A stretch of 64,000 bases of DNA from Accumulibacter sp. (GTDB lineage: Bacteria; Pseudomonadota; Gammaproteobacteria; Burkholderiales; Rhodocyclaceae), in the NCBI RefSeq assembly GCF_036625195.1, contig NZ_JAZKUG010000001.1, positions 868,001 through 932,000 of the forward strand, written 5' to 3'. The translations under genes were made by a program, and so were the position numbers. Under the pieces are notes generated by a model. That model saw nothing but the letters and a program-made list of their open reading frames with translations. It had not been told where the DNA came from and did no database searches. Every line of letters starts with the position of its first letter. The first letter of the stretch is position 1. Of the stretch, positions 17,419 to 25,343 are shown in pieces.

Positions 17419-18387
17419 TCATCGCCAGCCACCTTCGAGTACCGCCAACCACGACAGGGTCGCGTCTTCCACCCGCACACGCAGTTGACTGGACGAGAAG
17501 GTATGGTCAGCGTCGACAAGGTCAACCCGATGCACGTTGGCAGCCTCCAGCAAACCCAACCAAGCCTGATCGGACACCGTATACTCGATAAATTCCTTTG
17601 CCGTGTAGTCGTTGCCGCTGAGAACCAGCAAGAGTTGCCCAGCGAACCCCCGCCACCCAGCTGCCATGCCATCCTGGAACAACTGTCGCGCCGGAGCCGT
17701 CGCGGCCGCGGCCCGCCGACGCGATCGCAGCGCAGCGCCCAGCAACTCCCGAACGGACCGACCCACCTCCAACTGGCCGCTGCCAAGCTTGGACCAGAAT
17801 TCCTTCTGCAGCAGGCGCTGACCGTAGTAGTGCTTGATCTGGGTCCGCGCCTGGCTGGTCTCTGATCGCACCCACGGATTGAGCAGTACGAGACCAGTGA
17901 GCCGCTTGTCGCGGGTCGCATCGACATACAGCAGAGCGGCCGAGGCGGCGTCACACAGACCCCAAAGGACAATCCGTCGCAGCGATGGCACACAACGTTG
18001 AAAGGCGTCGATGGCCGCAGCGATATCGGCCCCAACTTCCTCGAAGCTGCGCATGGCCCCGCTGGCGTCGCCCATCCCTCGATAGTCGAAGCGCATCGAC
18101 GGATAGCCTTCGGCTGCCAGTCGGCGAGACAGGTGGACAAACTGGCGATGGCTGCCAACCCGGTACTGCGGACCGCCTACGATGATCAGCACACCGCACT
18201 CGGGCGCAGGCAGAGCTCCCGAAGCTGTCGCTGCGAGTCCATCGGCCCCGGGGATGCCGTCCCGCCGGTCGCCGCCAGGCTCACTGCCGGCGCCTGCAGC
18301 GGCCGGCGCCTGCCAGGGCGCGGCGACGACAGCAACCAACTGTTCGCCTTCGCAAGGGAAGAGCACAGCCTGTTCGAGCACGCTCAT
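17419..18387 (-). CDS. Exosortase A system-associated hydrolase 1
   Basis: Alpha/beta-hydrolase-fold protein of 322 aa resembling the exosortase A-associated hydrolase 1 family. The nucleophile elbow reads WGLCDAASAALLY, placing Cys145 where most relatives have Ser. DYRGMGDASG (oxyanion region), SGNDY and DADHTF supply plausible Asp and His partners. The start at 18387 (MSVLEQAVLFPCEG) overlaps the stop of hydrolase 2 as ATGA. The family is found with exosortase/PEP-CTERM exopolysaccharide clusters, but no exosortase, ligase or decarboxylase gene is in this window. Its substrate is not known. Confidence 0.8.
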   Translation of the reverse strand: MSVLEQAVLFPCEGEQLVAVVAAPWQAPAAAGAGSEPGGDRRDGIPGADGLAATASGALPAPECGVLIIVGGPQYRVGSHRQFVHLSRRLAAEGYPSMRFDYRGMGDASGAMRSFEEVGADIAAAIDAFQRCVPSLRRIVLWGLCDAASAALLYVDATRDKRLTGLVLLNPWVRSETSQARTQIKHYYGQRLLQKEFWSKLGSGQLEVGRSVRELLGAALRSRRRAAAATAPARQLFQDGMAAGWRGFAGQLLLVLSGNDYTAKEFIEYTVSDQAWLGLLEAANVHRVDLVDADHTFSSSQLRVRVEDATLSWLAVLEGGWR

Positions 18388-19205
18388 GGTGCCGGAGCCT
18401 GCTGCATCGCCCACAGGCTGGCCTGCAAGAGGGCGGTGCATTCACTGATCTCGCTGGTCTGCCAGAAGACTGGACCATTCACCACCGTGCCGCGCGCTTC
18501 CTGGCCTGCCGCCTGCCATTGCGTCAGGCGAGCTACAGCGGCAGGTGACAAGCCGGCATCAGGGCGACTCGAGATCTCGATCCATTCGACCCGACCCGAA
18601 CGATGCGGCAACAGCAACTCGGCTTTCTCCAGCCCACCCGCCACGGTCGCTGGCAACATGTAACCAGCGACCTCGACCGACTGCCCCTGTCGCAACTGCT
18701 GACGCAACGCCTCCATGACGCCCCTGCCCTCACCTCCAGCGAGCTCTGCCGCCAGCTTCAGACGCAGGAATTGTTGCAGATACTGCTTGCCAACGAGCAC
18801 GGGCTGCCAGAACAGCAGGTCAACCGCGCACGACATCCGATTGGCTGCCTCGTTGGCCAGCAGGCAGCCCGTGCGATGGCCCCACAACCACAGCGGCGCT
18901 TCGGTCCTCTGCTGCAACCACGCGCAGGCGAGTTCCACGTCGGCAAGCCAAGCCTCCCAGGAGGCATCGGCCAGATCACCGGAACTGTCGCCACAGCCCA
19001 GCAGGTCGATCTGCAGGACGGCGTATCCCGCAGCCGCCATCGCCCGTGCCTGCAAGGCCACCATCCGTCTCGACTTGTTGAGTTCCTCGGCGAACGGGGG
19101 CACGAATACGACTGCACCAGTGAGCTCGCAGGCATTGTCCGGCCAGTGCAGCAGCGCGAAGCGCCGTCCGGGGTTGGCCGGCAGAAAAAAGGCTTCGAGG
19201 GCCAT
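18384..19205 (-). CDS. Exosortase A system-associated hydrolase 2
   Basis: Alpha/beta-hydrolase-fold protein (273 aa) of the exosortase A-associated hydrolase 2 type. VVFVPPFAEELNKSRRMVA near residue 32 and LQIDLLGCGDSSGD near residue 64 are typical. The nucleophile elbow is LWGHRTGCLLA, so Arg111 stands where Ser would be. Classical serine hydrolysis is therefore doubtful. It lies 12 bp downstream of the acyl carrier protein gene and overlaps hydrolase 1. The three probably act on an acyl-carrier-bound intermediate, which is an inference from gene order. Confidence 0.8.
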   Translation of the reverse strand: MALEAFFLPANPGRRFALLHWPDNACELTGAVVFVPPFAEELNKSRRMVALQARAMAAAGYAVLQIDLLGCGDSSGDLADASWEAWLADVELACAWLQQRTEAPLWLWGHRTGCLLANEAANRMSCAVDLLFWQPVLVGKQYLQQFLRLKLAAELAGGEGRGVMEALRQQLRQGQSVEVAGYMLPATVAGGLEKAELLLPHRSGRVEWIEISSRPDAGLSPAAVARLTQWQAAGQEARGTVVNGPVFWQTSEISECTALLQASLWAMQQAPAP

Positions 19206-19217
19206 CTGCAGGCGAGT

Positions 19218-19469
19218 TCAGCCGCCCATCTTGCGAGTGACGAAATCGACCAGACTTGCCAGAGAAGCAAAAACCGAACCGTCCATCTCGTCGTCGTCGA
19301 CGCAGAAGCCGAAGCGTTCCTCCAGATTCGTGATCAACGCCACCACCGCCATCGAGTCGAGCTCGGGAAGCGCACCCAGCAGCGGAGTATCGAGCGAAAA
19401 GGACCGAGCCCTGCCATTCAGGCTCAAGACCTCGTCAAGAACTGAAACCACCTCGCTTTTGATATCCAT
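19218..19469 (-). CDS. Acyl carrier protein (exosortase-cluster type)
   Basis: 83-aa acyl carrier protein. The phosphopantetheine attachment serine is in ELDSMAVVALI near residue 39. The acidic helices and length fit the family. ATG at 19469 (MDIKSEVVSVLDEV) is preceded by GGAGA; the longer open frame upstream has no family resemblance. As first gene of the hydrolase cluster, it is more likely dedicated to that pathway than to housekeeping fatty acid synthesis. Confidence 0.88.
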   Translation of the reverse strand: MDIKSEVVSVLDEVLSLNGRARSFSLDTPLLGALPELDSMAVVALITNLEERFGFCVDDDEMDGSVFASLASLVDFVTRKMGG

Positions 19470-19870
19470 TTCGTCTCCAGTGCGTTCAACGCTCACCAGC
19501 CTCGCCTGCGGCAGGTTTTCAGAGTCGATTATACCGAGGCGGGCAGCGGGCTCCGTGCGATACCTCACGGTCCAACCGGCACGCACGGCGGAACCGGTCC
19601 GCTCGACAAGCTTTCCCTGAAACGGCGGTGACCACCGGAAGATCATCCTCATGCAGGCGGCCCAGGCATGCCGGGGTCCGAGACTGCGTTCAACCTGCCG
19701 CCGAACACCGCTTCCAGGAGGCAGCGGCAGCAAAACCGACGTCATAGCTGCCCAGCATCGAAAATGACAGACAGCAGGCCGTTGACCGGCTCGGGTTTCC
19801 ATGTTGTAGTCCGCAGCGGAGACTTTCCCAGCGCTGCTCCGCGCACCCTGTTGATGAGAGGAGACCACAG
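19470..19870. other. Divergent intergenic region, acpP-like / collagen-like genes
   Basis: 401 bp with no supported gene. A perfect TATAAT is present on the minus strand (complement of 19528-19533), about 59 bp upstream of the acyl carrier protein start, but I see no good -35 box at the normal distance. No clear promoter was recognised for the collagen-like gene. Confidence 0.45.
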
Positions 19871-20242
19871 ATGTCGAAGAAGAAGGACGGGAAGAAGTCT
19901 GCGGCAGCCAAGGCCGCGTCCCACGAAGCATCTACCGTTGATCCGTTGCAGGCCCTGCACGATCGAGTCGCGGCAATCGAGGGAGAGCTCGCGCAACTCA
20001 AGCTCAAGGAGGGTCCTCCTGGACCGCCGGGAAGTCGCGGACCAGCTGGCCCACAAGGCAAGACCGGTCCAAGCGGAGCCAAAGGCGACCCGGGACCGCC
20101 TGGTCCGGCTGGTCCGGCTGGTCCGGCTGGTCCGGCGGGGCCGCAAGGCGGGGAAGGTCCGCCCGGACCGGCCGGTGCCAAGGGGGCAACCGGGCCGAAA
20201 GGGTCACCTGGGCCCAAGGGTGATCCGGCTTCGCCCGCCTGA
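19871..20242 (+). CDS. Collagen-like Gly-X-Y repeat protein
   Basis: 123-aa protein. A Lys/Ala-rich N-terminus (MSKKKDGKKSAAAKAA) is followed by a short heptad-like helix, VDPLQALHDRVAAIEGELAQ, residues ~24-43, likely a trimerising coiled coil. Then come 24 uninterrupted Gly-X-Y triplets (residues ~48-119) and a short ASPA tail. Many triplets are GPP, GPA or GPK, and the ggtccggct unit repeats in tandem at DNA level. GAGGAG lies upstream of the ATG. There is no signal peptide or anchor, so it may stay in the cytoplasm or leave by an unknown route. Function unknown. Confidence 0.85.
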   Translation: MSKKKDGKKSAAAKAASHEASTVDPLQALHDRVAAIEGELAQLKLKEGPPGPPGSRGPAGPQGKTGPSGAKGDPGPPGPAGPAGPAGPAGPQGGEGPPGPAGAKGATGPKGSPGPKGDPASPA

Positions 20243-20627
20243 TCGTCTCGCGCAGCGCAACTCCCACCCTCCCGAACAAGCGTGGGCCTGCTGGCCGACG
20301 CTCCCGTGCCCGTCAGCCACCGAGGGAGCAGGACAGGGAGCGCCGGCGGTGGCGCTTCAATCGCGGGCGCAGCCGGCACGGCGGCCAGGGGTGACCCGAG
20401 TGACTCTGGGGTAGCGCGGCCACTCGGCCGCGTTGCTCGACTGCTCATCACCGGCCCATGCACATGAACAGCCGGCAGCTCACGCGCTCGCAGCCCATAT
20501 CCGGGCGCGCTGGCGACCGCTTTCTGGCACCTGCCGCATCATGCGCGACCAAGAACACCGCAGCCTCTTGGCACCCTGGAACAAGGGCTGAAGCTGGCTC
20601 AGCAAGCGCCGGAAGCAGCAGCAGGAG
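20243..20627. other. 385-bp region without a supported gene
   Basis: Lies between the collagen-like gene and DUF1330 (convergent). Short open frames are present but none is recognisable. No clear terminator with a U-run was seen. Confidence 0.5.
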
Positions 20628-20915
20628 CTACTCGGCCGCAAACAGCGTCACTCGCATGGCCCTGCTTCGCACCTCCAGCAGCGTGCGATAGCTTTCGCTG
20701 GTCGCCCATGCCTGCGCGTCCTCGAGTCGTTCGAACTCGAGTTCGACCACTGCCTCGAAGCCTTCGCAGCCCAGTTCGTTCCAGAACACCTGTGTCACCG
20801 ATCCGCGGAAGCGGATTCGGCCGCCAAACTCCGCAACGGTCCTGCCCACTTCGCCGCGATAGGCCTCGAATGCCGTTGGCTCGATGATCCGTATCAGGCC
20901 GATGACTTTGCTCAC
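20628..20915 (-). CDS. DUF1330 family protein
   Basis: 95-aa protein of the dimeric alpha/beta-barrel superfamily (DUF1330). Features are IGLIRIIEPTAFEAYRGEV at the N-terminus and AVVELEFERLEDAQAWATSE near residue 55, typical of the family. The start is a GTG (complement of 20913-20915), only 3 bp after the xerC stop, so it is probably the last gene of the dapF-DUF484-xerC transcript. Biochemical role unknown. Confidence 0.8.
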   Translation of the reverse strand: MSKVIGLIRIIEPTAFEAYRGEVGRTVAEFGGRIRFRGSVTQVFWNELGCEGFEAVVELEFERLEDAQAWATSESYRTLLEVRSRAMRVTLFAAE

Positions 20916-20918
20916 CGT

Positions 20919-21833
20919 TCAGCTCGGCTTGCGCTTGGCACGCGGATGTGCCTGATCGTAGACGGCGGCCAGGTGCTGGAAGTCGAGGTGCGTATAGACC
21001 TGCGTCGAGGAAATGCTGGCATGACCGAGCATCTCCTGCACGGCACGGAGATCTCCCGAGGATTGCAGGACATGCGAGGCGAAGGAATGGCGCAACATGT
21101 GCGGATGCACACGGGCAAGCAGACCCTGCGCCAGACCACGGCGCTGCAGGCGCAGCTGGATCATGCGCACACCAAGGCGCGTGCCACGCTGGCTGACGAA
21201 GAGGGCTGCTTCGCCTTCCGCCGCCAGCCTCGAGCGCTGCGCCGCCCAATCTGCGACCGCCCGCCTCGCCCTGCTGCCGACAGGCACGATGCGCAGCTTG
21301 TTGCGCTTGCCGAGCACCCGCACCTCTCCGCCCAGCAGCTCTTCGAGGCATGACAGATCGAGCCCGGCCAACTCGGCCAGGCGCAGCCCGGACGAATAGA
21401 ACAGCTCGAAGATTGCCTGATCGCGCAGTTGCAGCAGGTTTTCGCTCTCTGCCGCAAGAAGCCGGTTCGCTTCGTCGGGCGAAAGCACCTTGGGCAGCGC
21501 CTGCGGACTCTTCGGCGGGCGGACACCATCGACCGGGTTGTGGTTCACCTGTCCGCGCTGGCCAAGCCAGCGATAGAAACCACGCCACGCGGACAACGTA
21601 CGTCCCAGCGACCGGCCGCCAAGCCCACGCGTGTGCAACTGCGCGACGAAACGGCGTATGTGATGCGGCTGCAGGCTGGCCAGACTGGCTTCGCCGGGCA
21701 GTTCGCCGAGCAAGCGGCAAAGCAGTTCGAGGTCGTGACGGTAGCTTCTGACCGTATGCACCGATGATCGCCGTTGCTGTGCGAGTTCTTCGAGGTAGGA
21801 GCGAACACTCGCCGCGTTCTCACCCGCGGTCAT
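20919..21833 (-). CDS. xerC: Tyrosine recombinase XerC
   Basis: Site-specific recombinase (304 aa) that works with XerD at dif to resolve chromosome dimers. The N-terminal SAM-like core-binding domain covers residues ~1-100. The catalytic domain carries Arg in SSGLRLAEL, the HMLRHSFASHVL box, GHASISSTQVYTHL with the nucleophilic Tyr, and the conserved second His region. The gene follows DUF484 by 34 bp in the classic dapF-DUF484-xerC order, which favours XerC over XerD. Confidence 0.95.
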   Translation of the reverse strand: MTAGENAASVRSYLEELAQQRRSSVHTVRSYRHDLELLCRLLGELPGEASLASLQPHHIRRFVAQLHTRGLGGRSLGRTLSAWRGFYRWLGQRGQVNHNPVDGVRPPKSPQALPKVLSPDEANRLLAAESENLLQLRDQAIFELFYSSGLRLAELAGLDLSCLEELLGGEVRVLGKRNKLRIVPVGSRARRAVADWAAQRSRLAAEGEAALFVSQRGTRLGVRMIQLRLQRRGLAQGLLARVHPHMLRHSFASHVLQSSGDLRAVQEMLGHASISSTQVYTHLDFQHLAAVYDQAHPRAKRKPS

Positions 21834-21867
21834 TCAGGACACCCTGTCGGAACCAGTGCGGACGCCT

Positions 21868-22521
21868 TCAGCCAAGGACGCGTGCCAACGCTGCCGCTGC
21901 CATCTCGCCGAGACGCTCGAGGTAGATCGTTCCCATTCCGGCGTAGAAGCGCGCGGAATCCTCACTGCCAAGCGCGATCATGCCCCGCGTGGCGCCGCCA
22001 TCCCGGATCGCGATCAGTCCCTGCGAACGCACGTGCGTGGCCGCTTCCCCGAACCAGGACGAGGTTTCGAAGCCACTGGTCGAACCGCAGAACGGTTGCA
22101 CCAGAGTCTCGGCGAAAGCCTGCAGTTCCTCACTGACCTCCGCAAACTCCGGCAATTCCTCGTGGCCCTCGGGGTGCCGCCAGAGACGTACGGCAACATG
22201 CGGTACGGCAAAGTCATCGCGCAGATGGAGGTTGAGGGTGTGCAGCACCGCCTGGAAGCTCCGCGCCACGATCATCCCGGTCGCCAACCGATGCATCTTG
22301 GCGCCAAGCACATCGTTCTCCTCGCCGAACTGCAGCAGCTCGCCCATCTTGCCCTCTAACTGCCTGTTCTTGTCGCGCAGCGCGAGCATCTGTCGCTCGG
22401 TGATCGAGATTGCCCGACCACCGTGTGGGTGCGGCACGACGATGTTGGCCACCAGATCGGCGTGTTGCTCGAAGAAATGTGGATTGTCCTGCAGGTAGCG
22501 CGCGACCTCTTCCGCTCTCAT
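21868..22521 (-). CDS. DUF484 family protein
   Basis: 217-aa DUF484 protein with a GAF-like C-terminal part. The N-terminus VARYLQDNPHFFEQHADLVA and then VPHPHGGRAISITERQMLALRDKN, split by a short linker, are characteristic of the family. It lies between dapF (4-bp overlap) and xerC, an arrangement conserved across many Proteobacteria. Its role is not established. Confidence 0.92.
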   Translation of the reverse strand: MRAEEVARYLQDNPHFFEQHADLVANIVVPHPHGGRAISITERQMLALRDKNRQLEGKMGELLQFGEENDVLGAKMHRLATGMIVARSFQAVLHTLNLHLRDDFAVPHVAVRLWRHPEGHEELPEFAEVSEELQAFAETLVQPFCGSTSGFETSSWFGEAATHVRSQGLIAIRDGGATRGMIALGSEDSARFYAGMGTIYLERLGEMAAAALARVLG

Positions 22522-23348
22522 AACTCGATCTCTCCCTTGAAGACTGTAACTGCCGGCCCGGTCATGAACACCGGAGCATCCTTGCCCGACCAGGCGACCA
22601 GCAGCTCACCTCCTCGCATGGCGACTCGGACGGGGGAATCCAGCAGACCGCGCGCGATTCCGGCCACTGCCGCCGCACAGGCACCGGTACCACAGGCCAG
22701 CGTTTCGCCGGCACCGCGTTCATGGACCCGCAAGCGAATCGAGTGGCGGTCGCTCACCTGCATGAAACCGGCGTTGACACGTTGCGGGAAGCGCGGATGA
22801 AACTCGATGGCCGGACCCTGGCGCTCGACCGGTGCCTTGTCGATATCGTCGACGAGCTGCACGGCGTGCGGATTGCCCATGCCAACGGCGGTGATCATGA
22901 TCTCCTCGTCGGCGAGCTGGAGGGGCTGTAAAATGTCATCCACGTCGCTGACGAACGGAATCCGGTCCGCTGCGAACTCCGGCGGCCCCATGTCGACAGT
23001 GATCGAACCGTCGTCTTCGAGGCACGGGACGATCATGCCACTGATCGTCTCGACGCGGATCTGGCGTCGCGTCGTCAGCCCCTGCTCGTGCACGAAGCGG
23101 ACGAAACAGCGGGCCCCGTTGCCGCACTGTTCGACCTCACCACCATCGGCATTGAAGATCCGATAGCGGAAGTCCGCCCCGGGCCTTGTCGGCGCCTCGA
23201 CGAGCAGCACCTGATCGCAGCCGATGCCGAAATGACGGTCGGCGAGCCGGCGCAACTGCGCCCGGGTCAACTCGAGCGACTGGCGCACACCGTCAAGGAC
23301 GACGAAATCGTTGCCGAGACCATGCATCTTGACGAAGGGAAGCAGCAT
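22518..23348 (-). CDS. dapF: Diaminopimelate epimerase
   Basis: Converts LL- to meso-diaminopimelate for lysine and peptidoglycan synthesis (276 aa). Both catalytic cysteines are visible: EQCGNGARCFVRF near residue 77 and LACGTGACAAAVAG near residue 218. The N-terminus MLLPFVKMHGLGNDFVVLDG is typical. It overlaps DUF484 by 4 bp. The GNAT gene ends 6 bp away on the same strand, upstream. Confidence 0.96.
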   Translation of the reverse strand: MLLPFVKMHGLGNDFVVLDGVRQSLELTRAQLRRLADRHFGIGCDQVLLVEAPTRPGADFRYRIFNADGGEVEQCGNGARCFVRFVHEQGLTTRRQIRVETISGMIVPCLEDDGSITVDMGPPEFAADRIPFVSDVDDILQPLQLADEEIMITAVGMGNPHAVQLVDDIDKAPVERQGPAIEFHPRFPQRVNAGFMQVSDRHSIRLRVHERGAGETLACGTGACAAAVAGIARGLLDSPVRVAMRGGELLVAWSGKDAPVFMTGPAVTVFKGEIEL

Positions 23349-23354
23349 TGGCGT

Positions 23355-23876
23355 TCACAGGGAAGCTGCCGCAGGCGGCAGTGACTTGGACATTATAAAG
23401 TCGTCCATGACGAAGCCGTGGCCAATGTCGACACAGACGGAATCGCGGACAACGAAACCGTACCGGCGGTAGGCCGCAATGGCTGCCTCGTTGCGCTTGT
23501 TGACGGCCAGGATGAGTGTCCGGCAGTCGGCGGCGCAGGCGTGGCGTTCGACCTCCTCGATCAGCCGGCCACCGATGCCACCATGCTGCCGCAGCGGGTC
23601 GACGTAAAGCTTGTCGAGTTTCATCTCACTCCCGCCAGCCATGGCGATGCAAGATGAAAAGGCCGCCAGGCAACCGCCCACCGTCGCCTTGTCCCACCAG
23701 ATTCCCGGCTCCTCCAGTTCGGCCAGCAGGCGGTCCCGGCCGTAGCGCTGTGCAAGCATGTAATCGATCTGCTCCTGGCTGATGATCCCCGGGTAGGTCC
23801 GTTGCCAGACCTGCCGCGCCAGGGCGACCAGCGAGTCGACGTCGGCCACGCTGACCGGTGTGATCAGGACATTCAT
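23355..23876 (-). CDS. GNAT family N-acetyltransferase
   Basis: 173-aa acyl-CoA N-acyltransferase of the GNAT fold. The acetyl-CoA loop is visible as LRQHGGIGGRLIEEVERHA near residue 100, with MKLDKLYVDP just before it. The C-terminal AAIAAYRRYGFVVRDSVCVDIGHGFVMDDF is typical, split around the YGF turn. The substrate cannot be told. It is the first gene of the dapF-xerC run. Confidence 0.88.
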   Translation of the reverse strand: MNVLITPVSVADVDSLVALARQVWQRTYPGIISQEQIDYMLAQRYGRDRLLAELEEPGIWWDKATVGGCLAAFSSCIAMAGGSEMKLDKLYVDPLRQHGGIGGRLIEEVERHACAADCRTLILAVNKRNEAAIAAYRRYGFVVRDSVCVDIGHGFVMDDFIMSKSLPPAAASL

Positions 23877-24126
23877 TGAAGTTCCGCCGAAAGTGTGCGT
23901 TGGGCAAGAGAAGGCGATGCAAGGGGGAACACCGCGCTTCGCCGGTCCCGGTCAAAGTTCGCGATTGTAACGGAGACGGGCTTTCGCCTTAAGCCCGCAT
24001 TAACGTCGAGCAGCGAGACTGCCGGCCCGGAAGCGACCCACGGTAGCTGCGGCCGTGTCACGACGAGACATGCCGCACCATCGACTGTAGAATCGCCCGC
24101 GAAAATCAACGACGAGGGAGGGGCAC

Positions 24127-25314
24127 ATGAGCATCGTGGACGACGAACCGGCGGTTGCCTACGACCACCCTGAGCGACACGCCATGACGCAACGGGTAAC
24201 CTGGGTCAGTGTCCTGGTGAACATTCTGCTGACCGGCGCACAGGTCGTTGCGGGCATCGTTGCCCACTCGCAAGGCCTGATCGCTGACGGACTGCACTCG
24301 CTTTCCGACCTCGTCTGCGACTTTCTCGTCCTGTTCGCGGCGCATCACAGCAAGGATCCTGCTGACGAAAGCCACCCTTACGGCCATGCGCGGATCGAAA
24401 CCGCAGCCTCCTTCGCACTGGGTGCCATCCTGGCGCTGACCGGCGCGGGAATCATATGGAGTGCCGGCGTCAAGCTGCAGTCGCTCGAGGACCTGCCGCC
24501 GGTGGCACCAATGGCGTTATGGACCGCGATCGTGGCGCTGGCCGCCAAGGAAGGACTGTTCCGCTACATGCTGCAGGTCGGCGAGAGGCTGCGGTCACCC
24601 ATGCTGATCTCCAACGCCTGGCATGCCCGCTCGGATGCGGCATCGTCGCTCGTTGTTGCCATCGGCATCGTTGGCAATCTTCTCGGCTATACCTTCGCCG
24701 ACTCGGTTGCCGCCGTGATCGTCGGTTTCATGATCGTCCGCATGGGAACGGTGTTCGCCTGGGAGGCGGTACAGGAACTGATCGACACCGGGTTGTCGAT
24801 CGACGAGGTCAACAGCATCCGCCAGGTCATTGTCGATACCCCCGGCGTCAGCAGCCTGCACGAACTGCGGACGAGGCGCATGGCGCATCGTTCGCTGGTC
24901 GATGCCCACGTCTGTGTCGAGCCTCGGGTCAGCGTCTCGGAAGGGCACCGGATCGCCGAGATGACGCGCGAACGGGTGCTCGAGAGCCACTCGGCAGTGG
25001 CGGACGTCCTCGTCCATGTGGACGTCGAGGACGACCTGGATCATGACCTGGCAAGCCATGGGCTGCCCGACCGCGACGAACTGGTGAAGCATCTGGCCCC
25101 CGCTTTCGTCGGTCTCCCCGCCCCGGAGCAAGTCGTACTGCACTATCTCGGGGGCCGGGTCGAGGTCGAGATCCTTCTGGCCGCCGGCATGTCCACGGAC
25201 AGCGTCGTCCTGGCCAGGCTCGAGGCGGACGTCGCCGCGGTTCTGGCAGATCTGCCGCAGGTCGGTTCCCTGAGCCTGAATCAGCGACTGCGGACCTTCG
25301 TCGGCAGCCGCTGA
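24127..25314 (+). CDS. Cation diffusion facilitator family transporter (long form)
   Basis: Divalent metal/proton antiporter of the CDF family (395 aa, longer than the usual ~300). Six hydrophobic helices fill residues ~25-225. The metal-site motif DGLHSLSDLVCDFLV is in helix 2 and HPYGHARIETAAS follows it. The helix 5 site is HARSDAASSLVV. The C-terminal ~170 residues contain a cytoplasmic CDF dimerisation domain and an extra segment. GGGAGGGGC precedes the ATG. The metal is not predictable; Fe, Mn or Zn are all possible. Confidence 0.92.
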   Translation: MSIVDDEPAVAYDHPERHAMTQRVTWVSVLVNILLTGAQVVAGIVAHSQGLIADGLHSLSDLVCDFLVLFAAHHSKDPADESHPYGHARIETAASFALGAILALTGAGIIWSAGVKLQSLEDLPPVAPMALWTAIVALAAKEGLFRYMLQVGERLRSPMLISNAWHARSDAASSLVVAIGIVGNLLGYTFADSVAAVIVGFMIVRMGTVFAWEAVQELIDTGLSIDEVNSIRQVIVDTPGVSSLHELRTRRMAHRSLVDAHVCVEPRVSVSEGHRIAEMTRERVLESHSAVADVLVHVDVEDDLDHDLASHGLPDRDELVKHLAPAFVGLPAPEQVVLHYLGGRVEVEILLAAGMSTDSVVLARLEADVAAVLADLPQVGSLSLNQRLRTFVGSR

Positions 25315-25343
25315 AAGCCCACAGGCGGACGGGCAGCAGGGTG

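Noticed and set aside
20024..20230. CRISPR-like or tandem repeat array
   Set aside because: The short repeats are 9-bp units encoding Gly-X-Y triplets of the collagen-like protein; there are no spacers.
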